A stretch of DNA of 64,000 bases, from assembly GCA_017883385.1 (NCBI GenBank), contig JADGNQ010000003.1, positions 79,507-143,506 of the forward strand. Direction: 5' to 3'. Source of the DNA: Candidatus Sulfotelmatobacter sp. (GTDB lineage Bacteria > Acidobacteriota > Terriglobia > Terriglobales > Acidobacteriaceae). Positions 1-8,374 of the stretch are shown piece by piece. Each line of letters opens with the position of its first letter. Position 1 is the stretch's first letter. Below the pieces are notes generated by a model, which worked only from the letters and a program-made list of their open reading frames with translations, did no database searches and was not told the DNA's origin. The position numbers and the translations under genes were made by a program.

Positions 1-132
1 GCTTTGCTGTTGGGCAAAGTGCCGGCCCCTGCCGTAGCCCAGTCGTTCCTTGCGGAAGTTCACGGCGCAAAAGCTCAAGCCGTAGCCGAAGGAAAAGCTG
101 AAGAGAAAGCCAAAGAGAAGGATCAGAAGTAG
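1..132 (+). CDS. C-terminal end of a truncated gene, function unknown
   Basis: The reading frame is open from base 1 and stops with TAG at 130-132, giving the last 43 residues of a protein whose start lies outside the window. The visible tail begins with an Ala/Leu/Pro-rich stretch and ends in a charged run rich in Lys, Glu and Ala (AEGKAEEKAKEKDQK), as expected for a flexible or helical C-terminal tail. No domain can be assigned from this piece. Confidence 0.5.
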   Translation, partial: ALLLGKVPAPAVAQSFLAEVHGAKAQAVAEGKAEEKAKEKDQK

Positions 133-309
133 GACGTGCACGGAACTGGGCTGCCGCTGTTTGTCATTTTAGCCGACTCCATATGTTTAACTGGCGGCAA
201 AACAGTCCCATCAATTCCTTTCTTGTTCGGTTCTCGCAAAGCAGTTCTCGCGCGAACTTGTGGATGAGACTTACATTCGGGCGCTCACAAATGAGCCCGG
301 GAGGTTGAC

Positions 310-459
310 ATGCTCTGGACAGTTCTTGTTGTTCTTCTGATCTTGTGGCTTCTAGGTTTCAGTCTCCATATCGGCGGAGGACTGATCCACTTACTGCTAG
401 TTGTGGCGTTGGTGGTTTTCGTTATTAACCTGCTGAGCGGACGACGAACCGCGGGTTGA
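310..459 (+). CDS. Lmo0937-type small membrane protein
   Basis: This 49-residue ORF starts MLWTVLVVLLILWLLG and is nearly all hydrophobic, with two predicted helices (about residues 2-18 and 24-42) separated by a Gly-rich turn containing SLHIGGGLIH, and a short basic tail (SGRR). That pattern and length match the Lmo0937 family of stress-associated membrane peptides of unknown function. A good ribosome binding site (GGGAGG, 299-304) fixes the ATG at 310. It sits near CsbD and VIT1-type genes, which fits a stress-related setting, but the role is inferred only from family and context. Confidence 0.8.
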   Translation: MLWTVLVVLLILWLLGFSLHIGGGLIHLLLVVALVVFVINLLSGRRTAG

Positions 460-483
460 AGAAAAGGTTGTTACGGGGTCCCA

Positions 484-514
484 GCACCGGGAGGCACCGG
501 AAGCCTCCTGGTGC
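484..514. terminator. Hairpin between convergent genes
   Basis: A 12-bp stem (GCACCGGGAGGC pairing with GCCTCCTGGTGC, one G-T wobble) closes a 7-base loop. It lies 25 bases after the Lmo0937-type gene and is convergent with the alcohol dehydrogenase. There is no T-run, so it is a candidate terminator or RNA-stabilising hairpin, not a classical intrinsic terminator. Confidence 0.4.
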
Positions 515-667
515 CTTCACCCCATCGGCTCCGCTTCCAACCGGACGTCGTTAAGAAACCCGCACTATGTCCGAGCCTCACCCCTCCGTGAGTTTGAAAC
601 GAACACCCTGACACGCCGCAAACGCGTGTCTTCCCCGTGTTCGAACAAAAGTCGGTGTCGTGCGACC

Positions 668-1780
668 TCATTCGACAGGGCCGTTCGTGAGAATCACCTT
701 GAGTGCACCCTGCTTTGCTGCATTCCCAAACGTGTCGTACGCCTTCATGATGTCGCCCATCGCAAATCGATGACTCACGAGCTTGCGCGGCTGTAGCTTG
801 CCCGAGCGCACGACCCTCAGCAGCATAGGCGTGGTTACCGTGTCCACCAGCCGTGTGGTCACGGAAATGTTGCGATCCCACAATTTCTCCAGGTGCAGGT
901 CCACCGGTTTGCCGTGAACGCCAACGTTCGCGATCCGTCCGCCGGCCGCGACAATGGCTTGGCAGATATCGAATGTCGCTCGAATTCCGACCGCCTCGAT
1001 GGCTACGTCGACGCCGGCCCCCTCAGTTAGTTCCATCACGTGATGGGCAGCGTGCCCGTCCGTGCTATCAATTACAGTGGTTGCGCCGAATGCTTTGGCG
1101 ACCGCCAGACGCTTAGCGTCCATATCGATCATGAAGATCGCCGCCGGTGAATAGAATTGTGCTGTTAGCAGAACGGCGAGCCCGACAGGCCCCGCGCCCA
1201 CAACAGCAACCGTGTCCCCGGGCTTCACTTGCCCATTAAGAACGCCGCACTCAAACCCAGTTGGCAGAATGTCACTAAGCATCACGAGCGCCTCTTCGTC
1301 TCCGCCCGGCGGGAAGCGGTAGAGGCTTCCATCGGCATGTGGGATGCGCACGTACTCGGCCTGGGTTCCATCTATGGCGCAACCCAAAACCCAGCCGCCG
1401 CGGCGGCAGTGGGAATACATGCCTCGTTTGCAGAAGTCGCACTTCAAGCAGGCCGTGATACACGAAATGATAACTCTGTCTCCAACATGGAACTCCGAGA
1501 CGCCCGTTCCGACTTGTTCGACGACACCAATGCCCTCGTGGCCCAGAATGCGTCCGTCGGTCACCACAGGGAGATGCCCCTTCAGAATGTTCAGATCAGT
1601 CCCACAAATCGTGGTGGTGGTAACGCGTACGATGGCGTCGCCCGGATCCTGGATGGCAGGTCGCGGCTTGTCCTCCCATCCACGCTTGCCAGGACCGTGA
1701 TAGACCAGTGCCTTCATGATGGTGCGGTCGCTTAAAGCTGGGGCGCCCGTGATCGGCTGTTCTAGCTCAACGGTTGCCAA
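668..1780 (-). CDS. Zinc-dependent alcohol dehydrogenase family protein
   Basis: This 370-residue protein belongs to the medium-chain dehydrogenase/reductase family, which oxidises alcohols or reduces aldehydes with NAD(P) in the cytoplasm. Catalytic zinc ligands are Cys59 (ICGTD), His81 and Glu82 (GHE). The structural zinc site is complete: Cys112, 115, 118 and 126. A Rossmann segment VAVVGAGPVG follows. The assigned start is TTG at 1780, because AGAGGAA lies 7 bases upstream. The family usually begins near the later ATG (MKALVYHG, 1717), which has no clear binding site, so about 21 extra N-terminal residues are uncertain. The substrate cannot be read from sequence. It appears monocistronic, followed convergently by the small membrane gene. 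Confidence 0.9.
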   Translation of the reverse strand: MATVELEQPITGAPALSDRTIMKALVYHGPGKRGWEDKPRPAIQDPGDAIVRVTTTTICGTDLNILKGHLPVVTDGRILGHEGIGVVEQVGTGVSEFHVGDRVIISCITACLKCDFCKRGMYSHCRRGGWVLGCAIDGTQAEYVRIPHADGSLYRFPPGGDEEALVMLSDILPTGFECGVLNGQVKPGDTVAVVGAGPVGLAVLLTAQFYSPAAIFMIDMDAKRLAVAKAFGATTVIDSTDGHAAHHVMELTEGAGVDVAIEAVGIRATFDICQAIVAAGGRIANVGVHGKPVDLHLEKLWDRNISVTTRLVDTVTTPMLLRVVRSGKLQPRKLVSHRFAMGDIMKAYDTFGNAAKQGALKVILTNGPVE

Positions 1781-1904
1781 AGATAGTTCCTCTTTTCCCT
1801 TTGTTCCCGGAGAATTCGACCTTACCTGTTACGCTGATGACCTTCTGAGCAAGAGTGACCACTCTCGCCTCGCCTATTGAATGTAGGCTGGGAATGGAGG
1901 GCAT

Positions 1905-2109
1905 ATGGATCACAATGAACCAATTCGCAAGGTTGAACGTCTGCTAGAGAGAGGCCGACCACGCTCGCGATGCTGCGATTGAACTGGACGCCCTGGTCTC
2001 GCTCTTGCCGACCGAGAAATCTCGACAACTCACACAACTGCAAGTAAAGGCGAGCCACAAACAAGCGAAAGAGTTTCGCGAGTTAGCGCAACAAGTCAGA
2101 GAGAACTAG
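1905..2109 (+). pseudogene. Frameshifted small helical protein
   Basis: An ATG with GGAGG upstream (1896-1900) opens MDHNEPIRKVERLLERG, then the frame stops early. Adding one base of shift near 1945 gives a continuous helical second half (EADHARDAAIELDALVSL... to VREN) ending at TAG 2107-2109. The 205-bp span equals 68 codons plus one base, so the simplest reading is a one-base insertion in a gene of about 67 residues. The product would be a charged, coiled-coil-like cytoplasmic protein. No family is recognised. It could be a real pseudogene or a sequencing error. Confidence 0.5.
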
Positions 2110-2152
2110 GATCGCGCGTTCGCTCCTCGGAATAAAACGAAGCATAGGACTC

Positions 2153-2440
2153 ATGTCGTCAAATAAACCTGCACCCAAACTGCACGAGGCTCCGCAACCG
2201 CCCCTGTCATACCCCGGTGCTACGCATGACTCTGACCGTTCCAAGAAGCCGCCGCTCGTCGAACCCACCGGCAACCATCCGGAACTGAATCCCGGAGATC
2301 GCGTTGAGGGGTTGGGCGATTTCGGAAAACCGACTGGCGAGTTCGGCACAGTTGAGCAAACTAACGAGGAGGACGCGGTCGTCAAATGGGATGGTCACGG
2401 TCGGGTGAGACTGCACCAACCGTGGCTCAAAAAAGTTTAG
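2153..2440 (+). CDS. Small hypothetical protein with SH3-like C-terminus
   Basis: This 95-residue protein has a Pro/Lys-rich, probably disordered N-terminus (about residues 1-45) and a compact C-terminus beginning at PGDRVEGLGDFGKPTG and ending VRLHQPWLKKV. The alternation of Gly turns and beta-prone segments (GTVEQ, AVVKWDG) resembles KOW/SH3-like small barrels, but this is a visual similarity only. No enzyme motif is seen. It lies between the frameshifted small gene and the VIT1-type transporter, in the same direction. Start ATG 2153 has no strong binding site. Confidence 0.6.
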   Translation: MSSNKPAPKLHEAPQPPLSYPGATHDSDRSKKPPLVEPTGNHPELNPGDRVEGLGDFGKPTGEFGTVEQTNEEDAVVKWDGHGRVRLHQPWLKKV

Positions 2441-2635
2441 CTTGCCTGGGTCTGGTCCGTTGTGATTGCCGTTCGTTACAGGCCACTTCAGCTCGATCTT
2501 TGGGACTATACGACTTTCGTCGTTGTGCTCTGGGTCTTCAACTGCAAGGATCCGTCCCACGCGCGTCTCTGTCTCAGACCGGCGGGCTCATGTTTCGTCG
2601 TCTTTTACTATTTCCAAATCAACGAGGTCTCAGGA

Positions 2636-3331
2636 ATGTCTGCGGGCGACAAGGAACTTCATCGCACAGAACGCATCGGCTGGTTGCGCGCGGCCGTGCT
2701 TGGCGCAAACGACGGTATCCTCTCGACAGCGAGTCTGGTGCTGGGCGTCGCGGCTGCACATGCTACTCACAGCAACATAGTGGTCGCAGGAGCCGCCGGC
2801 CTGGTTGCCGGTGCCATGTCGATGGCCGCCGGTGAGTACGTGTCCGTCCACTCACAAGCGGATACCGAGAAGGCCGACCTCGCGCTTGAGCGCGCCGAAC
2901 TCAAAGCGGACGACAAAGGCGAGCACAAGGAACTGATGGCAATCTACGTCGCTCGCGGGCTCGATTCTGCCCTTGCAAAACAGGTCGCCGAACAACTAAT
3001 GGCTCACGATGCGATCGGCGCGCATGCCCGTGACGAACTCGGCATCTCGGAGACTCTTCGTGCCCGTCCGATCCAGGCTGCCTTGGCATCGGCCGCCAGC
3101 TTTGCTGTTGGAGCAGCCTTGCCGCTCTTGGTCGCTCTTACGGCCCCCGCGTCGAGTTTGATTCCACTGGTTTCTGGAACTTCACTTGTATTCCTCGCGC
3201 TCCTCGGCGGGTTGGCCGCACGCGCAGGTGGCGCGGGAGTGACCGTAGGTGCAATACGCGTCACATTCTGGGGTGCGCTTGCCATGGCGATGACCGCAGG
3301 CGTCGGAGCATTGTTCGGAACCACCGTGTGA
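2636..3331 (+). CDS. VIT1/CCC1 family Fe2+/Mn2+ transporter
   Basis: The 231-residue product is an integral membrane protein of the vacuolar iron transporter family, which exports Fe2+ or Mn2+ from the cytoplasm. Family hallmarks are present: the first helix GANDGILSTASLVLGV, the second helix AGLVAGAMSMAAGEYVSVHS with its conserved Met/Glu residues, a charged cytoplasmic metal-binding helix pair rich in Glu/Asp/His (about residues 75-135), and three C-terminal helices. The frame extends upstream to 2462, but the ATG at 2636 is preferred because it has GAGG at 2624-2627 and matches the usual family N-terminus. Metal preference is not decidable here. Confidence 0.88.
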   Translation: MSAGDKELHRTERIGWLRAAVLGANDGILSTASLVLGVAAAHATHSNIVVAGAAGLVAGAMSMAAGEYVSVHSQADTEKADLALERAELKADDKGEHKELMAIYVARGLDSALAKQVAEQLMAHDAIGAHARDELGISETLRARPIQAALASAASFAVGAALPLLVALTAPASSLIPLVSGTSLVFLALLGGLAARAGGAGVTVGAIRVTFWGALAMAMTAGVGALFGTTV

Positions 3332-3526
3332 GTGGAGCCACAGTTGCCGAGGCTGCAATGTATCTGTTGGAAACCTAGCAAGGTAAGGCAACTGCCGCAA
3401 CGTTGCTTCGTAAGGCGGTCAATTGTGATCAGTTTTCCCTAGCCGAAAGTTCGATACTGACGACTCAACAACGTTTCCACGACACGGCAAAGTGCGTGAA
3501 CCAACTTGGTTTTGTGGAGGTTTTCG

Positions 3527-4099
3527 ATGAACTTGAATCTGATGGATCCGCGGCTGATTGCTCTCGCCGCAGCTGTCATTGTGATCATCGCAGTGTCTGC
3601 CTGGCTGTACGTACGAAGACGCAGAAGCACGACCGCAGGCCTGCGGCAAAAATTTGGGCCTGAGTATGATCACGCGGTGCTGACCCACGGGTCAAAAGCA
3701 GAAGCGAAATTAGCGGATCGCGAGAAGCGGATTGAAAAGCTCAACATTCGCGATCTCGATCCGATGGAACACGAACGTTATTCGAAACAGTGGCAGTCCG
3801 TGCAGTCCCGCTTTGTCGATTCCCCGAAGGGGGCCGTCGCGGAAGCCGACGATCTGGTGTCCTCTGTAATGAAGGCTCGCGGCTATCCCGTGTCCGATTT
3901 CGATCAACGTGCCGCGGATATTTCTGTCGACCATCCTCGTGTGGTACAGAACTACCGGTCGGCGCATGAGATTGCGCTGCGGGTTGGGAAAGATGCAGCA
4001 AGTACCGAAGATCTCAGAACCGCAATGATTCATTACCGCTCCCTGTTTGAGGAACTGGTGCAGGTGCCAACGGCTGTTGAGAGAAGAGAAGTCGCGTAG
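3527..4099 (+). CDS. Membrane-anchored hypothetical protein
   Basis: The start at 3527 is chosen because GGAGG lies 7 bases upstream. The 190-residue product begins with one transmembrane helix (about residues 9-29, IALAAAVIVIIAVSAWLYV) followed by an Arg-rich stop-transfer (RRRRS) and a soluble, mostly helical domain. The soluble part contains GPEYDHAVL, a DREKRIEKL helix and DLVSSVMKARGYPVSD, a pattern I associate with conserved hypothetical membrane-anchored proteins of soil bacteria, without a defined function. It is 26 bases upstream of the CsbD gene in the same direction and is likely co-transcribed with it, which suggests an envelope-stress role by context only. Confidence 0.72.
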   Translation: MNLNLMDPRLIALAAAVIVIIAVSAWLYVRRRRSTTAGLRQKFGPEYDHAVLTHGSKAEAKLADREKRIEKLNIRDLDPMEHERYSKQWQSVQSRFVDSPKGAVAEADDLVSSVMKARGYPVSDFDQRAADISVDHPRVVQNYRSAHEIALRVGKDAASTEDLRTAMIHYRSLFEELVQVPTAVERREVA

Positions 4100-4125
4100 C
4101 GGCTGACTGAAGAAAGGGGAAAATC

Positions 4126-4305
4126 ATGAAACCAAGTACGCAGGACCGGACCGAGGGCAAGATTCACGAAGTCAAAGGGAAGATCAAAGAGGCGGTCGGG
4201 AAGACAACGAACGACTCCGATCTTGAAGTCTCAGGTAAAGCGGAGAACAAGGCCGGCAAAGTTCAAAAATGGATCGGCCAGGCTGAAAAGGCCGTCGGCG
4301 AATAA
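4126..4305 (+). CDS. CsbD family stress protein
   Basis: This 59-residue hydrophilic protein has the CsbD pattern: RTEGKIHEVKGKIKEAVGK near the N-terminus and SGKAENKAGKVQKWIGQAEK in the second half. CsbD-like proteins are small helical proteins strongly induced in general stress responses; their molecular activity is not well defined. The gene is preceded by AAAGGGGA, a good binding site, and follows the membrane-anchored hypothetical gene closely, so the two probably form an operon. The length is typical of the family. Confidence 0.9.
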   Translation: MKPSTQDRTEGKIHEVKGKIKEAVGKTTNDSDLEVSGKAENKAGKVQKWIGQAEKAVGE

Positions 4306-4482
4306 AGACATAACCCGGCTGACATACACACTCTCTCACGAGCGGTATCGAGAACACGGCTGAGCACAGTGCGAGCCGACTCTGATAACTGTACAAGAAA
4401 TCAGGGATCAACGTTTCACGGCGCCCGTGCAAATAAGAATGCATGGATCATTAACAATGCATTGAGGCCGGAACCCTCTCGA

Positions 4483-4893
4483 TCATGCATCGGACGGAAG
4501 CGGATGAATCCATCCGCTTCCGTGCAATTGTGTGATCGCGGGCAACAACTGGGTAGCCAGCCGATCCTTGGATACAAAAGCGTCTACCGACTTCAAGGCC
4601 TCCTCAGGAATGTCCACTGCTCCCGAAAGCATGATGATTGGCGCCTCCGGCCTAAGCCGTCTCATTTCGATCGCAACCTCTTGGCCATTCATCTCGGGCA
4701 TGAAATAGTCGACGACTACAACATCAACCGACTGGAGGGAAGCCAATTCCAGTCCCAGGCTGCCGCTGTGAGCGGTCAAGACGGTATATCCAAAGCTCTC
4801 GAGGAATGCCCTTTCGCATTCCAGTACGTCTTGATTATCGTCGATGCACAGAACTACTCCGCTTGGGGGTTCCGGACAAACCGACAGGGGCAT
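4483..4893 (-). CDS. Receiver-only response regulator (A)
   Basis: The 136-residue product is a stand-alone receiver domain. The acidic pair is Asp18-Asp19 (CIDD), the phospho-acceptor is Asp62 (VVVDYFMPEMNG), the switch residue is Ser90 (MLSG) and the conserved Lys is Lys109 (VSKD). There is no output domain, so it would signal by protein-protein contact or as a phosphate sink. A GGAGG lies 8 bases before the ATG. It is divergent from the LuxR-type regulator at 5221 and is a paralogue of the receiver at 63288, with which it shares the CIDD, DY(F/H)MPEMNG and RRLRPE segments. A strong inverted repeat overlaps its last codons. Confidence 0.88.
   Translation of the reverse strand: MPLSVCPEPPSGVVLCIDDNQDVLECERAFLESFGYTVLTAHSGSLGLELASLQSVDVVVVDYFMPEMNGQEVAIEMRRLRPEAPIIMLSGAVDIPEEALKSVDAFVSKDRLATQLLPAITQLHGSGWIHPLPSDA
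4494..4523. terminator. Perfect 13-bp stem-loop at the end of receiver gene A
   Basis: ACGGAAGCGGATG and CATCCGCTTCCGT form a perfect 13-bp stem with a 4-base loop. It spans the last coding residues of the receiver gene (stop at 4483-4485). No T-run follows on either strand, so it may act as an mRNA 3' stabiliser or factor-assisted terminator. Confidence 0.5.
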
Positions 4894-4915
4894 GGTTTGC
4901 CTCCAGGGAGTCCAT

Positions 4916-4949
4916 TTTCAACAGTTTGGGTCCCTAAAAACTGTTCAAA
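4916..4949. promoter_or_regulatory. Inverted repeat upstream of receiver gene A
   Basis: TTTCAACAGTTT and AAACTGTTCAAA are 12-bp arms with a single mismatched pair, separated by 10 bases. The site lies 23-56 bases upstream of the minus-strand start at 4893. It could be an operator dimer site or a leader hairpin. The rest of the 4894-5220 divergent spacer has no gene that I can support. Confidence 0.4.
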
Positions 4950-5220
4950 ATTGCTCAACGAGAACTCTTCCGAAAGAATAACTAGTCGTGCAGAACTCCG
5001 TTGAGCAGCGAGCCGTGCACCCGCAGACTGGGGGAATTACCCTCCTTAGCAAGATCTGCACCAAATAGTCCCCCCGCACTGGCTCCGCTCCAGTCCATGG
5101 AAGGTCCAACCCGGCTCCTCAAATACCGCCTTGCGGCCACTGGCGCGGAGTATGAGCAATTGTGCTCAGACAGCATCCCCTGAAGATTGATAAGTTAGCC
5201 TCCAGTATGGGGAGGTTCCA

Positions 5221-5997
5221 ATGAGTGCATTTCGTATTTTGGTGGCTGACGATCATCCAATATTCCGGTTGGGCTTGTCTTCTCTGCTTGGATCTCATGA
5301 AAGCTGGGAAGTCTGTGGCGAAGCTGCTGACGGACGGGATGCCATAGAAAAGTGCACGCAATTGAAGCCAGGCCTTCTTATTTTGGACATCTGCCTGCCC
5401 ATTCTCAATGGCGTGGACACAGCGCGACAGATCCTGAAACACAATCCCGCTCAGGCAATACTTGTTCTAACGGCCGTGGACTCCGAGCAAGTGATCCGAG
5501 ACTGCCTGGAAGCGGGTGTTCGCGGTTGGGTTTTTAAGTCCGATGGAACCGCGGATCTGACGACCGCAGTGGAGGCAATGCAGAGGGGCAAGAGCATCTT
5601 CAGTTCGCGAGTGTCCGATCTGATGATGGACGGTTACAAGCGTCATCGCATCGACCCCGATGCACCCAAGGTGCCCAAATTGTCGCCACGGGAGCGCGAG
5701 GTTGTGCAACTCGTGAGCGAGGGCAAGGCCTCCAAAGAAGTCGCCACTATCTTGAACGTGACCTTGGCCACAGCGGAAACGCATCGCAGCAATATTTTGC
5801 GCAAGCTCAAGCTTCATTCGATCGCCGAGTTGGTGCTGTATGCGGTCAGAAACGAAATTGTGCATGTGCAACGTTCATCTATGCTGCGCTTCCCCGATCC
5901 GGAAGAGGGACGAGGCCCACGTGCAATCTCGGACTATGCCGACCTTCCTAAAGCCGTGAATGCCCGAAGAGAGGTCGGCCGTCGGAGCTTCAACTGA
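5221..5997 (+). CDS. NarL/LuxR-family response regulator
   Basis: This 258-residue DNA-binding regulator has an N-terminal receiver with Asp10-Asp11, phospho-acceptor Asp56 (LLILDICLP) and the Lys in VFKSDG. A LuxR-type helix-turn-helix lies at about residues 155-212 (LSPREREVV, NVTLATAETHRSNIL). The extra C-terminal tail of about 45 residues is basic and Pro-rich, longer than usual for NarL-type proteins, with no recognised motif. GGGGAGG sits 7 bases before the ATG. No histidine kinase is adjacent, so it is an orphan here. It is divergent from receiver gene A. Confidence 0.9.
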   Translation: MSAFRILVADDHPIFRLGLSSLLGSHESWEVCGEAADGRDAIEKCTQLKPGLLILDICLPILNGVDTARQILKHNPAQAILVLTAVDSEQVIRDCLEAGVRGWVFKSDGTADLTTAVEAMQRGKSIFSSRVSDLMMDGYKRHRIDPDAPKVPKLSPREREVVQLVSEGKASKEVATILNVTLATAETHRSNILRKLKLHSIAELVLYAVRNEIVHVQRSSMLRFPDPEEGRGPRAISDYADLPKAVNARREVGRRSFN

Positions 5998-6081
5998 GAA
6001 CTGTGGTTTGCCCCCGATTCGGGTGGACAGTGAGGCCATATTCTGGGGGGAGTGTGGCCAACCACCGCGTGAGAGGCTAGG

Positions 6082-7081
6082 TGTGACATTTCAACAGGTT
6101 GTCCATTTCGATGAAAAACCGGAGAAGCTGATGGTGTCGAAGCAATCACGCACTTCGGAGACATCGAATGGACATCCATCAGAATGCCCGACTCACTCCC
6201 ATATTGCGGGAGGAACTGGCGAATAAAGTTCTTTCCCAGGCGGTGACTTTGAACTCGGCGGTCGCCGAGTTCAAAGTCACCGCCAAAACCGCGGCCCAGT
6301 GGGTTCGGCGTTATCAGCAGCAAGGTCGTCCCGGCCTGCAGGATCGATCCTCCCGTCCTCTGAGTTCGCCTCGCCTGTTGCCCTTCCGATCAGGTGAGCC
6401 TGGTCGAACGGTTGCGCCGCCAGCGCTGGACCGGTTGCGCATCGCTCTGACCACCGGACTCAGTCGTGCCACCGTCAGCCGCATCCTGCGCCGTCTGCAG
6501 CTCAGCCGCATCCGCGATCTGGAACCGGCTGCGCCCATCGTGCGCTATGAACATGCCGCTCCCAGCGATCTCCGGCATCTCGACATCAAGAAGATTGGAC
6601 GTTTCCAGGCCGCATCCACCGCGCCGGCTGGGAGTACGTGCATGTCGCCATTGACGACCACTCCCGCATCGCCTTCTCCCAGATCCAGCCCAACCAGAAA
6701 GCCCCGTCGGCGACCGCTTTCCGGCAGGCTGCCGTCGACTACTATGCTCGCCTCGGCATCTCGATCTCCCGCCTGCTCACCGATAACGGTCCTTGCTACC
6801 GCTCCGGCCACTTTCGCCGCCTCTGCCAGCAACTGGGCATTCGCCAGCGTTTTACCCGCCCCTACGCCCCGCGCACCAATGGCAAAGCCGAACGCTTCAT
6901 CCAGACCGCGCTGCGGGAATGGGCCTACGCTCGTGCTTACCACAACTCGCAGGAGCGCGCTGTCGAACTGCCACGCTGGCTCCATCAGTACAACTGGCAT
7001 CGCCCGCATGCTAGTCTGAATCACGCTCCGCCCATCACCCGTTCCGGCCTCGAGCGGAACAACCTGTTGACACACCACACA
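6082..7081 (+). mobile_element. IS481-type insertion sequence, decayed
   Basis: Imperfect terminal inverted repeats bracket the transposase remnant: left TGTGACATTTCAACAGGTTG from 6082, right (reversed from 7079) TGTGGTGTGTCAACAGGTTG. They agree at most positions, including the 11-base core CAACAGGTTGT. TGT ends are typical of IS481. I could not define a target-site duplication with confidence. The right end abuts a GGTCCTTCGCTTCGCTCAGG repeat and then a frameshifted kinase gene. Confidence 0.7.
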
Positions 7082-7084
7082 TAG
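6168..7084 (+). pseudogene. IS481 family transposase with three frameshifts
   Basis: The N-terminal helix-turn-helix part (MDIHQNARLTP, TAAQWVRRYQQQG, DRSSRP) reads in one frame. A segment VSLVERLRRQRWTG is in another frame (about 6386-6440), then the first frame resumes (SRATVSRILRRL, DIKKIGRF) until about 6610, after which the DDE core continues in a third reading (AGWEYVHVAIDDHS, LLTDNG, NGKAERF). The catalytic residues D, D and E are all still encoded. Three single-base indels (near 6383, 6438 and 6612) make it non-functional unless they are sequencing errors. Stop TAG is at 7082-7084, at the edge of the right inverted repeat. Confidence 0.85.
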
Positions 7085-7112
7085 GTCCTTCGCTTCGCTC
7101 AGGGTGACAGGG
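7083..7112 (-). repeat. GTCATCCTGAGCGAAGC-family repeat
   Basis: AGGTCCTTCGCTTCGCTCAGGGTGACAGG is the reverse-orientation form of the short repeat seen at 9631, 9791, 31502, 56736, 62054, 63740 and 63977. Confidence 0.7.
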
Positions 7113-7142
7113 TTGATTTATGCGAAGCGGAGAAGCAGCTGA

Positions 7143-8089
7143 GTGAATGATGAAATGCGTGAGATCTCTATGATCGGTGCGGTCGATATCGGCGGAACGA
7201 AAATCGCGGTCGGCATTGTCGATGACACCGGCAAAGTGCTTTCCCGAATGCAAGCCCCCACCGATCCGGATCGCTATACCGATGGCTTGAACCTCATTGC
7301 CCGCATGCTGCGTGAACCGCGGGGAAGGCGGGCGTGGAACTCTCCGGCATCGGCATTGGATCCACGGGACCGGTCGATCCTATGCGCGGCGAATTTGGAG
7401 ATGTAGACTTTCTCCCCGGCTGGCGCGGAAAGAATCCGGTGAAGGACCTGGCGCAGATCTTCAACGTCCGAGTGGCGCTGGAGAACGACGGCGATGCTGC
7501 CGCCTTGGCCGAAGCCGGCTGGGGCGCGGGCCGGAATCGTTCACGCCTGATCTACGTGACCGTCGGCACCGGTATCGGCGGAGGCATCGTTCTCGATGGA
7601 CAACTCTACCGCGGCGTCGACGGCGCGCATCCCGAAGTCGGCCATCATGTCGTCGATCCCCAGGGTCCAGAGTGCTCGTGTGGTTTTCACGGCTGCTGGG
7701 AGTCGCTCGCTGCGGGTCCGGCCATGGTGGCATGGCTTGAGAGCCACGCGCCAACCGACTACCCGCACCGCCAGGGAATCACAGCGAAGCGGATTTGCGA
7801 ACTGGCGAAACAGGGAGACTCAGTCGCCCTGCAGGCAATCGAACATGAGGCCTACTATCTGGGCCTGGGCCTCGCCAATCTGATCAACCTGTTTACTCCC
7901 GACGCCATCGTGCTAAGCGGCAGCGTGATGAAGAGCGCGCCGTTGTTTCTCGACCGCATCCGCGCCGTGATCCGCGGCGGCTGCCGCTTCGTCCCGGCCG
8001 AGAAGACGCAGCTTACGCTGGCCTCGCTGGGAGATGACACGAATCTGATCGGTGCGGCGAGGGTTTGGCACTACCGGTTCGGTGGGTAG
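7143..8089 (+). pseudogene. Frameshifted ROK family sugar kinase
   Basis: The first part (to about 7320) encodes the ATP-binding N-terminus with DIGGTKIAVG. The rest, in another frame from about 7322, encodes VELSGIGIGSTGPVDP, the ENDGDAAALAEAGWGAG segment, the phosphate-binding VTVGTGIGGG and the ROK zinc signature CSCGFHGCWE. Joined, they give a normal ROK kinase of about 315 residues, which would phosphorylate glucose, N-acetylglucosamine or a related sugar. The shift is one base near GCGGGGAAGG (7318-7327), a G-run where indels or read errors are likely. The GTG at 7143 or ATG at 7170 could be the start. A second, intact ROK gene is at 26587. Confidence 0.8.
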
Positions 8090-8110
8090 CCCGTAGTGAA
8101 AACACCCATG

Positions 8111-8150
8111 TGGGGGACAGCCGCCCTCGGCTGTCCGTCGAGCGAAGCTC
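8111..8150 (+). repeat. GGGGACAGCCGCCCTCGGCTGTCC hairpin repeat
   Basis: GGACAGCCG and CGGCTGTCC form a stem, followed by a second small palindrome (GAGCGAAGCTC). A second copy is at 32798-32845. The remainder of 8090-8374 holds no gene that I can support. Confidence 0.7.
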
Positions 8151-8374
8151 GACAATCCGTCGGTCGGAACCGGCGATCGGAGACACTATCGCCCCTCACC
8201 TTCCAGTTCCTCCCCTAATCTGTTACTGTTTTCAGTCCACTTTTTGTAGGTCCGGGTGACACATGTCACAGAACTTGCAGGCCACCCCATTACAGGATTG
8301 AGGCTCACAACTGGGCACTCCCGAATGGGCCGAGGCCGCAAGCGCCTGATCGGCACGGAAAGGACGAGAGCCGC

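Noticed and set aside
4369..5004. 211-residue plus-strand open frame opposite receiver gene A
   Set aside because: It overlaps a certain receiver domain antisense and shows no recognisable domain or ribosome site.
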